Part shown: in pieces, positions 34,944-42,042 of the stretch
How the letters are laid out: every line of letters begins with the position of its first letter
How positions within the stretch are numbered: the first letter of the stretch is position 1
Assembly (NCBI RefSeq): GCF_900112685.1
Contig: NZ_FOMS01000006.1
Location: forward strand, 124,001 to 188,000
From: Roseivivax sediminis
GTDB taxonomy: Bacteria; Pseudomonadota; Alphaproteobacteria; Rhodobacterales; Rhodobacteraceae
Length of the DNA stretch: 64,000 bases
Direction of reading: 5' to 3'
Position numbers and translations under genes: made by a program
Notes under the pieces: generated by a model
Told to the model about the DNA's origin: nothing
The model's database searches: none
Seen by the model: only the letters and a program-made list of their open reading frames with translations

Positions 34944-35812
34944 TTGGCGAGCCTCACTTCGACCCGGTTGCCGGTGACCTTCACCATGTGCGCCTGCAGT
35001 TGCACCTCCGGCGCGGTCAGGCACTCGCCGGTTGCTAGGTCATACTGGAAGCCGTGCCATGGGCAGGTGATGATGCCATTCTCGACCTCGCCGGCGTCTA
35101 TCTCCATACCGAGATGCGCACAGGCATTCTGAAAGCAGGATACGATCGCACCCTGGCGCGACAGAATGACATTCTCGCCGCCAACCGTGCGTGTGACGAC
35201 GTCGCCCTGTGGAATCTCGTCAAGGCGGCAGACCAGGTGCCAGCCGTCCACTGCGCCGAGCGCGAACGGGCTGACGAAACGCACGCTGTCATTGTTGCCG
35301 CCGCCGCCGGCACCCTTGAGCTGGAGTATATCTGTGATCTCCGGGCAAGCTTCCTCCACGGCCTTCTTGACGCCACCATGGAAGGTCAGCGCTGAGGCCG
35401 GGCAGCCATCGCACGCGCCGGTGAAACGGACTTCGATGACCGGCGGACGCACGGCAACCAGCTCGACGTCGCCGCCATGCGAGGCGAGCATCGGCCGCAC
35501 GCTGTCCAGCGCCGCTTCGACGCGCTCGCTGAGGCTGGGCTTCAGGATGTTGTGACGTCGTAGCACAGCGTAGACGATCTCGTCGCTCGCCGCCTGCTTC
35601 ATCGCCTCCAGCGCCGCCGAATCGGCCTTCAGCCCGCGGACGAGCCGGCGGAACGCCTCAGCTTGCAAACTCTCGATGGCAAGGCGATAGGCTTCCACGG
35701 CGCCCCGCTGCGTCTCGTCCCAAGAAGCGAAAAGCGCCTCCAGCCGTTCGATGTCGCCGATGAAGCCGGCGAGCGTCTCGCGCTGTGTGGGGACGAAGTC
35801 GACCGCGTTCAT
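34940..35812 (-). CDS. hhyE: NifU-Rieske fusion protein (HhyE-like)
   Basis: 290 residues. Helical N-terminus (1-90), a NifU C-terminal domain (about 95-175) with the cluster motif GACDGCPASALTFHGGVKKA, and a Rieske domain (about 185-290) with CAHLGMEID and CPWHGFQYD supplying the two Cys and two His of a [2Fe-2S] centre. Rieske-like proteins encoded with group 1h and 2a hydrogenases (HhyE/HucE in mycobacteria) are needed for activity and are thought to relay electrons toward the quinone pool. Both metal sites are complete. Confidence 0.88.
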   Translation of the reverse strand: MNAVDFVPTQRETLAGFIGDIERLEALFASWDETQRGAVEAYRLAIESLQAEAFRRLVRGLKADSAALEAMKQAASDEIVYAVLRRHNILKPSLSERVEAALDSVRPMLASHGGDVELVAVRPPVIEVRFTGACDGCPASALTFHGGVKKAVEEACPEITDILQLKGAGGGGNNDSVRFVSPFALGAVDGWHLVCRLDEIPQGDVVTRTVGGENVILSRQGAIVSCFQNACAHLGMEIDAGEVENGIITCPWHGFQYDLATGECLTAPEVQLQAHMVKVTGNRVEVRLAK

Positions 35813-35819
35813 GGCTTTC

Positions 35820-36044
35820 TCACCGGTAGCGTAGATCCTTGAAGAGGTAGGGCTGCAGCGCCCCGCCGGCGATTCCGGCGACCGCGGCCGCGCCAGCGAC
35901 CGGCAGGCCGGCTACTGCGAGCACGACCAGCAGCGCTGCCGTGAACGCTGCACCGATCGCGGTCTGCCGATAAACCTTGGCCGGTTCGGCGAAGAGCTTG
36001 CCCTGAAGGAAGAGGACGATAGAGCTTTTTACCATCTCCCACAT
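35820..36044 (-). CDS. Small membrane protein, hydrogenase operon
   Basis: 74 residues: an amphipathic start (MVKSSIVLFLQGKLFAEPAK) then two hydrophobic stretches (AAFTAALLVVLAVAGLPVAG and AAAVAGIAGGALQPYLF). Start follows GAGG. Lies 8 bases from the NifU-Rieske gene and 9 from another small membrane protein. Not recognised as a named family; may help anchor the soluble hydrogenase to the membrane (inference). Confidence 0.7.
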   Translation of the reverse strand: MWEMVKSSIVLFLQGKLFAEPAKVYRQTAIGAAFTAALLVVLAVAGLPVAGAAAVAGIAGGALQPYLFKDLRYR

Positions 36045-36053
36045 GGATGCACC

Positions 36054-36266
36054 TCAGCCGATCAGCGCCAGGAGGATCAGGCCGACAACAATGCCCGCCA
36101 CGCCACCGACCGGCCCGTAGAAACTACCCATCATGGCGGCCAGCTGGTTGCCGATCGCCTTGCCGCCGGTCGCGATGCCGCCGACGGCTCCGCCGATGCT
36201 CGAGGCAATGATGCCTGCTACCAACGCGAGCGCCACGCTTCCTGCCGTCAGTTCAATACCTGTCAT
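36054..36266 (-). CDS. Small glycine-rich membrane protein, hydrogenase operon
   Basis: 70 residues from an ATG behind GGGAGATCGAAGG. Two hydrophobic Gly-rich helices (SVALALVAGIIASSIGGAVG and YGPVGGVAGIVVGLILLALI) joined by a polar loop with KAIGNQLAAMMGSF. The helix-loop-helix plan resembles small ring-forming membrane proteins such as c-subunits, but the carboxylate is missing. Together with the neighbouring 74-residue protein it probably provides membrane association for HhySL. Family not recognised. Confidence 0.7.
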   Translation of the reverse strand: MTGIELTAGSVALALVAGIIASSIGGAVGGIATGGKAIGNQLAAMMGSFYGPVGGVAGIVVGLILLALIG

Positions 36267-36291
36267 CCTTCGATCTCCCTCGTTGCCCGTT

Positions 36292-37314
36292 TCAGTTGAG
36301 ATGCAACGGGCTGTTGTCCGCCAGCCCAGGCGACTTTGCCGGTGGCGCGGATAGCAATTCCCGGTCAATCTGCTCACATGCTTCGGCCACCATTCGCGCT
36401 TTCTCCGTCTCACCCGCCCGGCCGAAGATTTCGCGACATTCGCGGTAGTACTCTCGTGCCGCAATAAGGTTGGCTCGGTTGCCGCCCTCAGGTTGCGCCG
36501 GATCGTCAGGGAGATTCCACAGGCAGTTCGCCTTGTTGGCGATGGTGTTGGCATATTCGAGCGGCATCGTTTCGCGGGTGCGCACCTTGAGCGCTTCGTC
36601 ATATGCCTCGAGGGCACGCAGATTGTTCTCGATCGCATGACTCGATGAAGCGTATTGCAAGGCGTTGCCGAGATTGTTCTGCAGCATGGCGTACTCGGCC
36701 GGGTGGTCGATGAGGTTGACGATCTTTAGCCCTTCCTCGAAGGCCTGCACGGCCAGCGCCTCGCGCATCCTGGCACGGCTGTCTGTGAAGGGCATCGACA
36801 GGAACGCCGTCGCAAGGTTGTTCTGCAGGATGGCGAACTCCTTCGGGAACCGCTCCCGGTCGAAGGTGCGCAGCGCCCGCTGGTAGGCCGCAATCGCGTC
36901 GGTTATGCGCGCGCGACTCTGGCCGGCCAGATTCTGGATCGCGAGGCCAAGATTCATCTCGGCCTCGGCAAGTTCCTCCGGCCGGCCGAAGTCTATGAAA
37001 TGAGGAATGGCGCTTTCGAACGCCGCACGCGCCGCCAGCAGCCGGTCAACACCTTCCTCAGGCACCGCCAGCAGCGCCGTGCCCTTGCGCGCGGCGATCC
37101 TCGCCGCCAGCAGCCGCTCGTCTGTCGGACACACTTTCAGCGCCTGCTCGTAGAGATCGAGCGCCGCTCCGATCTGATCTAAGCTTTTCGGGCGCTGCTG
37201 CAAGCCCATGGCAATCTCCATGAGCATTTCCGCGCGCTCGGCCGGACTTGCGGAATCGTCCTCCGCGGCAGCGAGTGCGGCGCGAACCTCTTCCTCCATG
37301 CGAGCGCTTTTCAT
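36292..37314 (-). CDS. Tetratricopeptide-repeat protein, hydrogenase operon
   Basis: 340 residues from the ATG at 37314, chosen over one 21 bases upstream because GGGAGGAG lies 6 bases before it. At least five TPR-like units are visible (for example ALDLYEQALKVCPTDERLLA, AIAAYQRALRTFDRERFPKE, ALEAYDEALKVRTRETMPLE, each with NLG/NLA-containing helices between). No export signal. A decayed relative of its N-terminus is found at 61730-61960. TPR proteins in group 1h operons probably act as assembly scaffolds; not proven. Confidence 0.82.
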   Translation of the reverse strand: MKSARMEEEVRAALAAAEDDSASPAERAEMLMEIAMGLQQRPKSLDQIGAALDLYEQALKVCPTDERLLAARIAARKGTALLAVPEEGVDRLLAARAAFESAIPHFIDFGRPEELAEAEMNLGLAIQNLAGQSRARITDAIAAYQRALRTFDRERFPKEFAILQNNLATAFLSMPFTDSRARMREALAVQAFEEGLKIVNLIDHPAEYAMLQNNLGNALQYASSSHAIENNLRALEAYDEALKVRTRETMPLEYANTIANKANCLWNLPDDPAQPEGGNRANLIAAREYYRECREIFGRAGETEKARMVAEACEQIDRELLSAPPAKSPGLADNSPLHLN

Positions 37315-37411
37315 CCGCGGCTCCTCCCGCTGCATCTCGGTGCAACTCTCCTCTTGGGTTCGACGTTAACAGCTCTTCAGTCGTTGTCAACATAGACGAC
37401 TAAATGCAGAG

Positions 37412-37732
37412 TTAGTTTGCAGATAGCGCGTTCTCGACGACCAGCCCTGCCTGTGCCGGGTCCCAGAACGCCGGCAATTCCCGGTCGTCCTCTCCCGCAT
37501 CCGTCTCATCCCGCAGAAGGTCGGCGGCGTGGACGACGCGATCACCCGCACCATTGCGCTGCTTTAACAGATAGCCGCCGGCAGCCGCATGGCGGACAGG
37601 CAGCACAAGCAGGTCGGTGTCGCGCCTCAGCAGGACTACGGCGTCGACCCCGGCGAAATAGCGATCGCAGACTTCCCGTGAGAGATAGAGCGCTCTGCGT
37701 CTGATCCGGATCGCCACCTGTCCGTCACTCAT
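37412..37732 (-). CDS. Conserved protein of unknown function, group 1h operon
   Basis: 106 residues: IRIRRRALYLSREVCDRYFA, AVVLLRRDTDLLVLPVRHAA, GGYLLKQRNGAGDRVVHAAD, ending in ELPAFWDPAQAGLVV. Predicted beta-rich and soluble. Overlaps the maturation protease gene by 8 bases. A second diverged copy with a disrupted C-terminus is at 62137-62436, again next to a protease remnant, so the pair is an old functional unit. I do not recognise the family. Confidence 0.75.
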   Translation of the reverse strand: MSDGQVAIRIRRRALYLSREVCDRYFAGVDAVVLLRRDTDLLVLPVRHAAAGGYLLKQRNGAGDRVVHAADLLRDETDAGEDDRELPAFWDPAQAGLVVENALSAN

Positions 37733-38204
37733 GTTCGGCTGCCCTCAGGCGCGCGGCGATCGCGTCCTCAATACGGCCGGCGACTGTCCTGGCGGCTACC
37801 GACACGCTCTCGCTCAGTCCAATACCGAAATCCAGGCGAGAGGCCGCGATCAGCAGGACCGTCACATCGCGGGGAAATGCATCGCGGAATATCTGGCGGC
37901 CGGCATGAAGCGCCGCGTTCCAGCGGAAATCGTGCAGGTTGAGGCCGGGTTCATGGGGCCGCTCCAGTTCTGCGCCGGGCACCTCGTAGATCGCACCGTC
38001 CTCACTGCCGGCGCGGACCGCATCGACTATGATGAGCGAGGTACAGCCCCTTGCAGCGAACATGACCGACATGCCGTCCGTGCCCGCGTCGAGCAACTTG
38101 ACGTGAGGTCCAACCAGGCCGCGGGTCTTGAGCAAGCGTATGACCTCAGGACCGGCTCCGTCATCCTGCCGGACGGGGTTGCCGCAGCCGACAACGGCGA
38201 TCAT
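37725..38204 (-). CDS. Hydrogenase maturation protease (HyaD/HybD family)
   Basis: 159 residues. IAVVGCGNPVRQDDGAGPEV holds the first nickel-sensing acid residue; LLDAGTDGMSVMF and LIIVDAVRAGSEDGAIY follow the family pattern with the middle Asp; LHDFRWNAALHAG supplies the His. It removes the C-terminal peptide of the large subunit once Ni is in place, presumably HhyL, 800 bases upstream in the same operon. Confidence 0.88.
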   Translation of the reverse strand: MIAVVGCGNPVRQDDGAGPEVIRLLKTRGLVGPHVKLLDAGTDGMSVMFAARGCTSLIIVDAVRAGSEDGAIYEVPGAELERPHEPGLNLHDFRWNAALHAGRQIFRDAFPRDVTVLLIAASRLDFGIGLSESVSVAARTVAGRIEDAIAARLRAAEHE

Positions 38205-38211
38205 CGCGAAG

Positions 38212-38532
38212 TCATATCCGCCATAGCCGGCAGGACCACTCCGGCTCGACGGGCACCGACAACTCCGGCAGTTCACAGAAACGCCTGTGCACGAGGTAGT
38301 ACATGCAGGTTTCGCAGGGCTGCTCGATGCCACCGTGCTCGACCGGATGGGGCGTGAAGCCGCCGATCACCAGCTTCGCCTTGAGGTCGTCACCGGCGAC
38401 GCGCAACCGCGAGATGACGGCCATGACAGCATCATGTGTGTCGGCACGCGGAAAAGCCTCCGTCTCCAATCCTCCCTGCAGCAGAGACCGAATCTCCTCC
38501 AGGACCTCCTGGTTGCTCTCGGTCGTCGTCAT
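38212..38532 (-). CDS. HiPIP-like four-cysteine small protein (paralogue 2)
   Basis: 106 residues. The C-terminal 35 residues carry CETCMYYLVHRRFCELPELS and then WSCRLWRI: four Cys in the spacing C-x2-C-x9-C-x14-C with aromatic residues and a WC..W ending, like high-potential iron-sulfur proteins. The N-terminal half is helical (EVLEEIRSLLQGGLETEAF). It is a clear paralogue of the next gene upstream. No twin-arginine signal, so a cytoplasmic electron carrier for HhySL is the best guess. Confidence 0.7.
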   Translation of the reverse strand: MTTTESNQEVLEEIRSLLQGGLETEAFPRADTHDAVMAVISRLRVAGDDLKAKLVIGGFTPHPVEHGGIEQPCETCMYYLVHRRFCELPELSVPVEPEWSCRLWRI

Positions 38533-38572
38533 AGCAGTCTCCCTTTTGGGTACCCTGCCGAAAAGCCTTCCG

Positions 38573-38887
38573 TCAGATTCGCCAGAGCCGGCACCACCAG
38601 TCGGCCTCGACGGGCACGGCGAGTTCGGGCAGGTCGCACCATTGGCGGTGCACTAGGTAATACATGCATTCCATGCAGCGCTGCCTGTCGGGTCCGTATG
38701 GATGGTCCACGAAGCCGCTGATCACCATCTTTCCCTCCAAATCGCCGGGATCGAGACGACGCAGCTCTTCGAGGATTGCCGCAAACTCCTTTTCCGTTTC
38801 CGGAAACGGTTCGGTCTGCGTCTTCAGCCCGTCCCGCATAAGCTGAGCCATCTTGCGCAGCGTGGCATTCTGTTGCTCGCTGTTCAT
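38573..38887 (-). CDS. HiPIP-like four-cysteine small protein (paralogue 1)
   Basis: 104 residues, about half identical to its neighbour. The motif is CMECMYYLVHRQWCDLPELA followed by WWCRLWRI, preserving all four Cys. N-terminal helices (LRKMAQLMRDGLKTQTEPF) are also shared. It lies 88 bases after hhyL. A tandem pair suggests either two carriers in series or a heterodimer. Cluster binding is inferred from spacing only. Confidence 0.7.
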   Translation of the reverse strand: MNSEQQNATLRKMAQLMRDGLKTQTEPFPETEKEFAAILEELRRLDPGDLEGKMVISGFVDHPYGPDRQRCMECMYYLVHRQWCDLPELAVPVEADWWCRLWRI

Positions 38888-38975
38888 ATCACTAGTCCTA
38901 CATTTCCTGACGAGGTTCTCCGGCCGCCTAGTCTTAGTCTATGCGGCCGAAGTTTGTTCGCCGTTTTATAGGCGG

Positions 38976-40580
38976 TCAGGCAGTGCGGAACCGCGAAAGC
39001 TCTTTGCCCGTGCTGGCATCATGGGCGTGTACTGTGCAGACAAGGCATGAATCGTAAGATCGACAGACGTGGCCGACTTCGACAGGATCGCTCGCATCCG
39101 CGACTGGCGTACCGATCAGCGCCTGTTCGATCGGCCCGAGCTCGCCCGCATCCGACCGCGGTCCTACGTTCCACGTGGTCGGCGCGATAATCTGGTAGTT
39201 CTTGATCTTGCCGTTCTGCACCTCGATCCAGTGACAAAGAGCGCCACGGATCGCTTCGGTAGCACCCCACCCTTTGCCGTCGCGCTCTGTTGGCTTGATA
39301 TACCAAGGATCATTCAAGCGAAACTCGCGCAGGCAATGTTCAGCTTCACGATACAGCTTCACGCCTTCGTGCATCCGAGCAAAGTGCCGCAGAGCCACAC
39401 TGGCGCCGCCGAGCTTCTTGTACATGTCCAGCACCAGCGGGTCAGTGTGCTGCCATCCCTCGCCATGGTAGCCGCCAGCAATCAACTGACGCGCGAGTGG
39501 ACCTGCTTCCAGTCTGCCGTCGATTTCATGCCGGACAGCAGTCGACCAAGAGTACTTCGCGTTGTGATCGGTGGGATTCTTGACGACTGGCTTGGTGACG
39601 CGGTCAAACGGATGTTTTCCGCTCGGCTCGTCATACCAGGCATGCATCACGTCCTCGCGCGTGAAATTCTCGGACATCACCTCATGCTTGTCAGTTCCCC
39701 CAACATAGACGCCGCTTTTCATGCGTACCGACGCTGCCCGGGTATCGATAGTCGGTTTGTTGTACTTGTCCTCGTGCGGCAAATAGCCCCAAGACACAAA
39801 CTTTCCATGGCCCCGACCATAGCTATCGACGCCGATGTCCTGGCTCATCCGCCAGAACATTCCTAAATCGGAGTTGGCGTGCTCGGGCCTTTCATCAATC
39901 CACGCCATGAAATCATCGTAGGAGCGGATCTCTTCGTAGCGTTCCAAGGAGCAGCCGAGCCAGACCGGCTCCATCCAGTTGCGGCGGTAATGCTCGAGGA
40001 TCGACCAGGCGCGCGTCACGTCGGTCAGCGTCGGTGCGCACATCACGCCGCCGGGCACCATGAAACTCGAGTGCGGCCACTGGCCTCCCAGCAGAGCGTA
40101 GATCTCAACCGGGCGGCCCGAGATAGTCACGCCAAGCTCGTAGTTGGTGCCGGTGAAGGGGGACCAGCGTTTGACTGCTTCCTCATAGTATTTCGAATGA
40201 GAGTAGTTTTTATGCGTATAGTCGATCATAAATAGGCCGTAGTGGTGCCTTGGCAGGCTCTGCAGGCTTTCCGCTATCTGGCCGAGGTTGCGTGCGAGGA
40301 TCGCGTTGCGCGGTACCTCGGTTTCCCAGGCGGTATCGAGCGCCCAGGCGGCGCAGGTGAGGTGCGACGCGCCGCAAATACCGCAGGCACGCGGCGTCAC
40401 GACAAGACCCGCCTGTGGATCCTTGTCGCGCAAGATAACCTCGAAGCCACGGAAAAGCTCGGCCTGGGTCCAGGCGTTTACAACGACGCCATTCTGAATA
40501 TCGACGCGCACGTCAAGGTCGCCCTCCACACGGCCAACCGGCGAAATATCGAGTGTTTGAACTGCAGCGGACATGGTCAT
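38976..40580 (-). CDS. hhyL: [NiFe]-hydrogenase large subunit, group 1h
   Basis: 534 residues. Starts at ATG 40580, 4 bases after AAAGG (a second ATG 6 bases on is possible). Active-site motifs: VVTPRACGICGASHLTC (L1) and SYDSCLVCTVHAH (L2), giving four Ni-binding Cys; L0 is ISPVGRVEGDLDV. Sixteen residues after the final His form the peptide removed on maturation. Long conserved blocks (FRGFEVILRDKDPQAGLVV, WPHSSFMVPGGVMCAPTLTD) are of the actinobacterial type that oxidises H2 at atmospheric levels and tolerates O2. Confidence 0.92.
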   Translation of the reverse strand: MTMSAAVQTLDISPVGRVEGDLDVRVDIQNGVVVNAWTQAELFRGFEVILRDKDPQAGLVVTPRACGICGASHLTCAAWALDTAWETEVPRNAILARNLGQIAESLQSLPRHHYGLFMIDYTHKNYSHSKYYEEAVKRWSPFTGTNYELGVTISGRPVEIYALLGGQWPHSSFMVPGGVMCAPTLTDVTRAWSILEHYRRNWMEPVWLGCSLERYEEIRSYDDFMAWIDERPEHANSDLGMFWRMSQDIGVDSYGRGHGKFVSWGYLPHEDKYNKPTIDTRAASVRMKSGVYVGGTDKHEVMSENFTREDVMHAWYDEPSGKHPFDRVTKPVVKNPTDHNAKYSWSTAVRHEIDGRLEAGPLARQLIAGGYHGEGWQHTDPLVLDMYKKLGGASVALRHFARMHEGVKLYREAEHCLREFRLNDPWYIKPTERDGKGWGATEAIRGALCHWIEVQNGKIKNYQIIAPTTWNVGPRSDAGELGPIEQALIGTPVADASDPVEVGHVCRSYDSCLVCTVHAHDASTGKELSRFRTA

Positions 40581-40617
40581 TTGACCTTTCTGAAAGAGGT
40601 TCGAGACAGCGCGCGGA

Positions 40618-41580
40618 TCAGACGACGAAGATGTCTTCTTCAGCCCAGCGCGGCGAGGCGGCCTTGGCGGCGGCCGTGAGCTTGATGTAGCCGGTCTTGT
40701 CGACACCTGTTGGCATGTCCTTCGGCACGCCCATCACGGTCTGCGTCTTGAAGACGGTGCCTGGCGCCAAATCGAAGAAGGGGAATTCCGGCTCGGTGCA
40801 GCCCATGCATGGCATTCCGGCGCGCGTCTTCGACGACTGGCGGTTCCACAGGATGCGGTTGCAGGGCGAATGCGTCATCGGTCCGCGGCAGCCGAGGTCG
40901 TAGAACAGGCACCCTTTGCGCTGCCCGAACTCGGTTGCCGACACTTTGTAGGCAAAGTGCATGTTGCGGGTGCAGCCGGTCTGGGTGAAGGAGGTGAAGA
41001 ACGTTTTTGGCCGCTGAAACTCGTCGAGCGAGAGCTCGCCGCCACGTCCCGTAGCGACCGCCACCACGATCTGCGTGATCCAGTCTGGATGCGCCGGGCA
41101 GCCCGGAATGTTGATGACAGGAAGGCCAGCTTTCGACTTGAAGTCCTTGCCGAGGTAGCCGCCATGATCGCGCTTGAGGAACTGCAACCCCTCGCTCTCG
41201 GTAGGATTGGGCGCTGTCGCGGGAATACCTCCCCAGGTCGCGCAGTCGCCGACAGCGACGACGAAGTTGGCGACCTTACACAGATCGGTCACCCAATCGC
41301 GCATCGGCCGACCAGCAAACCGGTTCCATTCGCCGGTGCCGTTAGGAGCGTTAACCACCGTGCCTTCGAACACGAAGATGTCGAGCGGCATCTGACCGGA
41401 TGTCAGCGCCAGCAACATCTTCTGGAGGTTTTCTCCAAGCTCCAGCCCGAGCGAAGGGTGCCAGAGCACATTGATGCCGAAATCCGTCACCAGATCGCAA
41501 GCGCTGGGTTCCTCTGCGTTAAGGAACGACATCGTGTTGCCGGAACATGCTCCACCCTGGAGCCACAACAGGTTGGCCAT
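40618..41580 (-). CDS. hhyS: [NiFe]-hydrogenase small subunit, group 1h
   Basis: 320 residues without a Tat signal, so the enzyme is cytoplasmic, as for group 1h. The start MANLLWLQGGACSGNTMSFL carries only the first Cys of the usual CxxC proximal-cluster motif; the position of the second is Asn, fitting the unusual cluster ligation reported for this group. Other cluster Cys lie in GDCATWGG, NIPGCPAHPD, TQTGCTRNMH, CLFYDLGCRG and GMPCMGCTEPEFPFFD. Preceded by GGAGGAGAATCT and a sigma54 promoter. Confidence 0.92.
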   Translation of the reverse strand: MANLLWLQGGACSGNTMSFLNAEEPSACDLVTDFGINVLWHPSLGLELGENLQKMLLALTSGQMPLDIFVFEGTVVNAPNGTGEWNRFAGRPMRDWVTDLCKVANFVVAVGDCATWGGIPATAPNPTESEGLQFLKRDHGGYLGKDFKSKAGLPVINIPGCPAHPDWITQIVVAVATGRGGELSLDEFQRPKTFFTSFTQTGCTRNMHFAYKVSATEFGQRKGCLFYDLGCRGPMTHSPCNRILWNRQSSKTRAGMPCMGCTEPEFPFFDLAPGTVFKTQTVMGVPKDMPTGVDKTGYIKLTAAAKAASPRWAEEDIFVV

Positions 41581-41638
41581 AGATTCTCCTCCCTAGATCA
41601 CCCGCTGGCGCGCGGTCTGCTTCTACGAACGATGGTGA

Positions 41639-41655
41639 GGCAAATACCATGCCAA
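41639..41655 (-). promoter_or_regulatory. Sigma54 promoter of the hhySL operon
   Basis: Minus strand TTGGCATGGTATTTGCC contains the -24 GG and -12 GC with exactly 10 bases between them and closely follows the TGGCAC-N5-TTGC consensus. It lies 59 bases before the hhyS ATG. The gene for an NtrC-type activator lies just upstream (42035), making regulation of HhySL by it very likely. Confidence 0.75.
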
Positions 41656-41779
41656 TTGCTCACGGCGCAGAAAGTCAAGTGCTTATAGAGATTCCGTTCA
41701 AGATGGCGTAGTTTTTCTCTGCATACCTACTTTGCAGGTGTAAATGACGTTAGCCATTTAAGGAGGAGAAGCGTTAGAA

Positions 41780-42010
41780 TTAGCCATGCCGGTTTCCGCA
41801 GACGGGGCAGTCGACTTCAAGAACATAACCATACCATACCCCCCGGCAGCGGCTGCACCAATGGCCGGTCGTCTGCCGTTCAGGCACGCCAAAAATGCCG
41901 GCCATCCTGCCGAAACCAAGGACCGTTATCGGATTGCCTCCACCCGGGGTGACACGCGACTGCGGAAAACGAATTACATCGTTGTCCCGGCCGTCCTTTT
42001 CGTCCATCAT
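41780..42010 (-). CDS. Zinc-ribbon small protein
   Basis: 76 residues starting at an ATGATG. The C-terminus has HWCSRCRGVWYGYVLEVDCP followed by VCGNRHG, two CxxC knuckles of a zinc ribbon. The N-terminal half is polar with a Gly-rich stretch. The gene is 25 bases after the regulator gene and is followed by 199 bases containing the hhyS promoter. Possibly a small regulator or a rubredoxin-like carrier; I do not recognise it. Confidence 0.7.
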   Translation of the reverse strand: MMDEKDGRDNDVIRFPQSRVTPGGGNPITVLGFGRMAGIFGVPERQTTGHWCSRCRGVWYGYVLEVDCPVCGNRHG

Positions 42011-42042
42011 TGTGGCGTCATCCTAATTGTGGCGTCATCCTA
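42009..42042. repeat. Perfect 17-base tandem duplication
   Basis: ATTGTGGCGTCATCCTA occurs at 42009-42025 and again at 42026-42042. It spans the stop codon of the regulator gene and the ribosome-binding site (AGGAT on the minus strand) of the zinc-ribbon gene, so each copy offers one such site. Confidence 0.85.
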
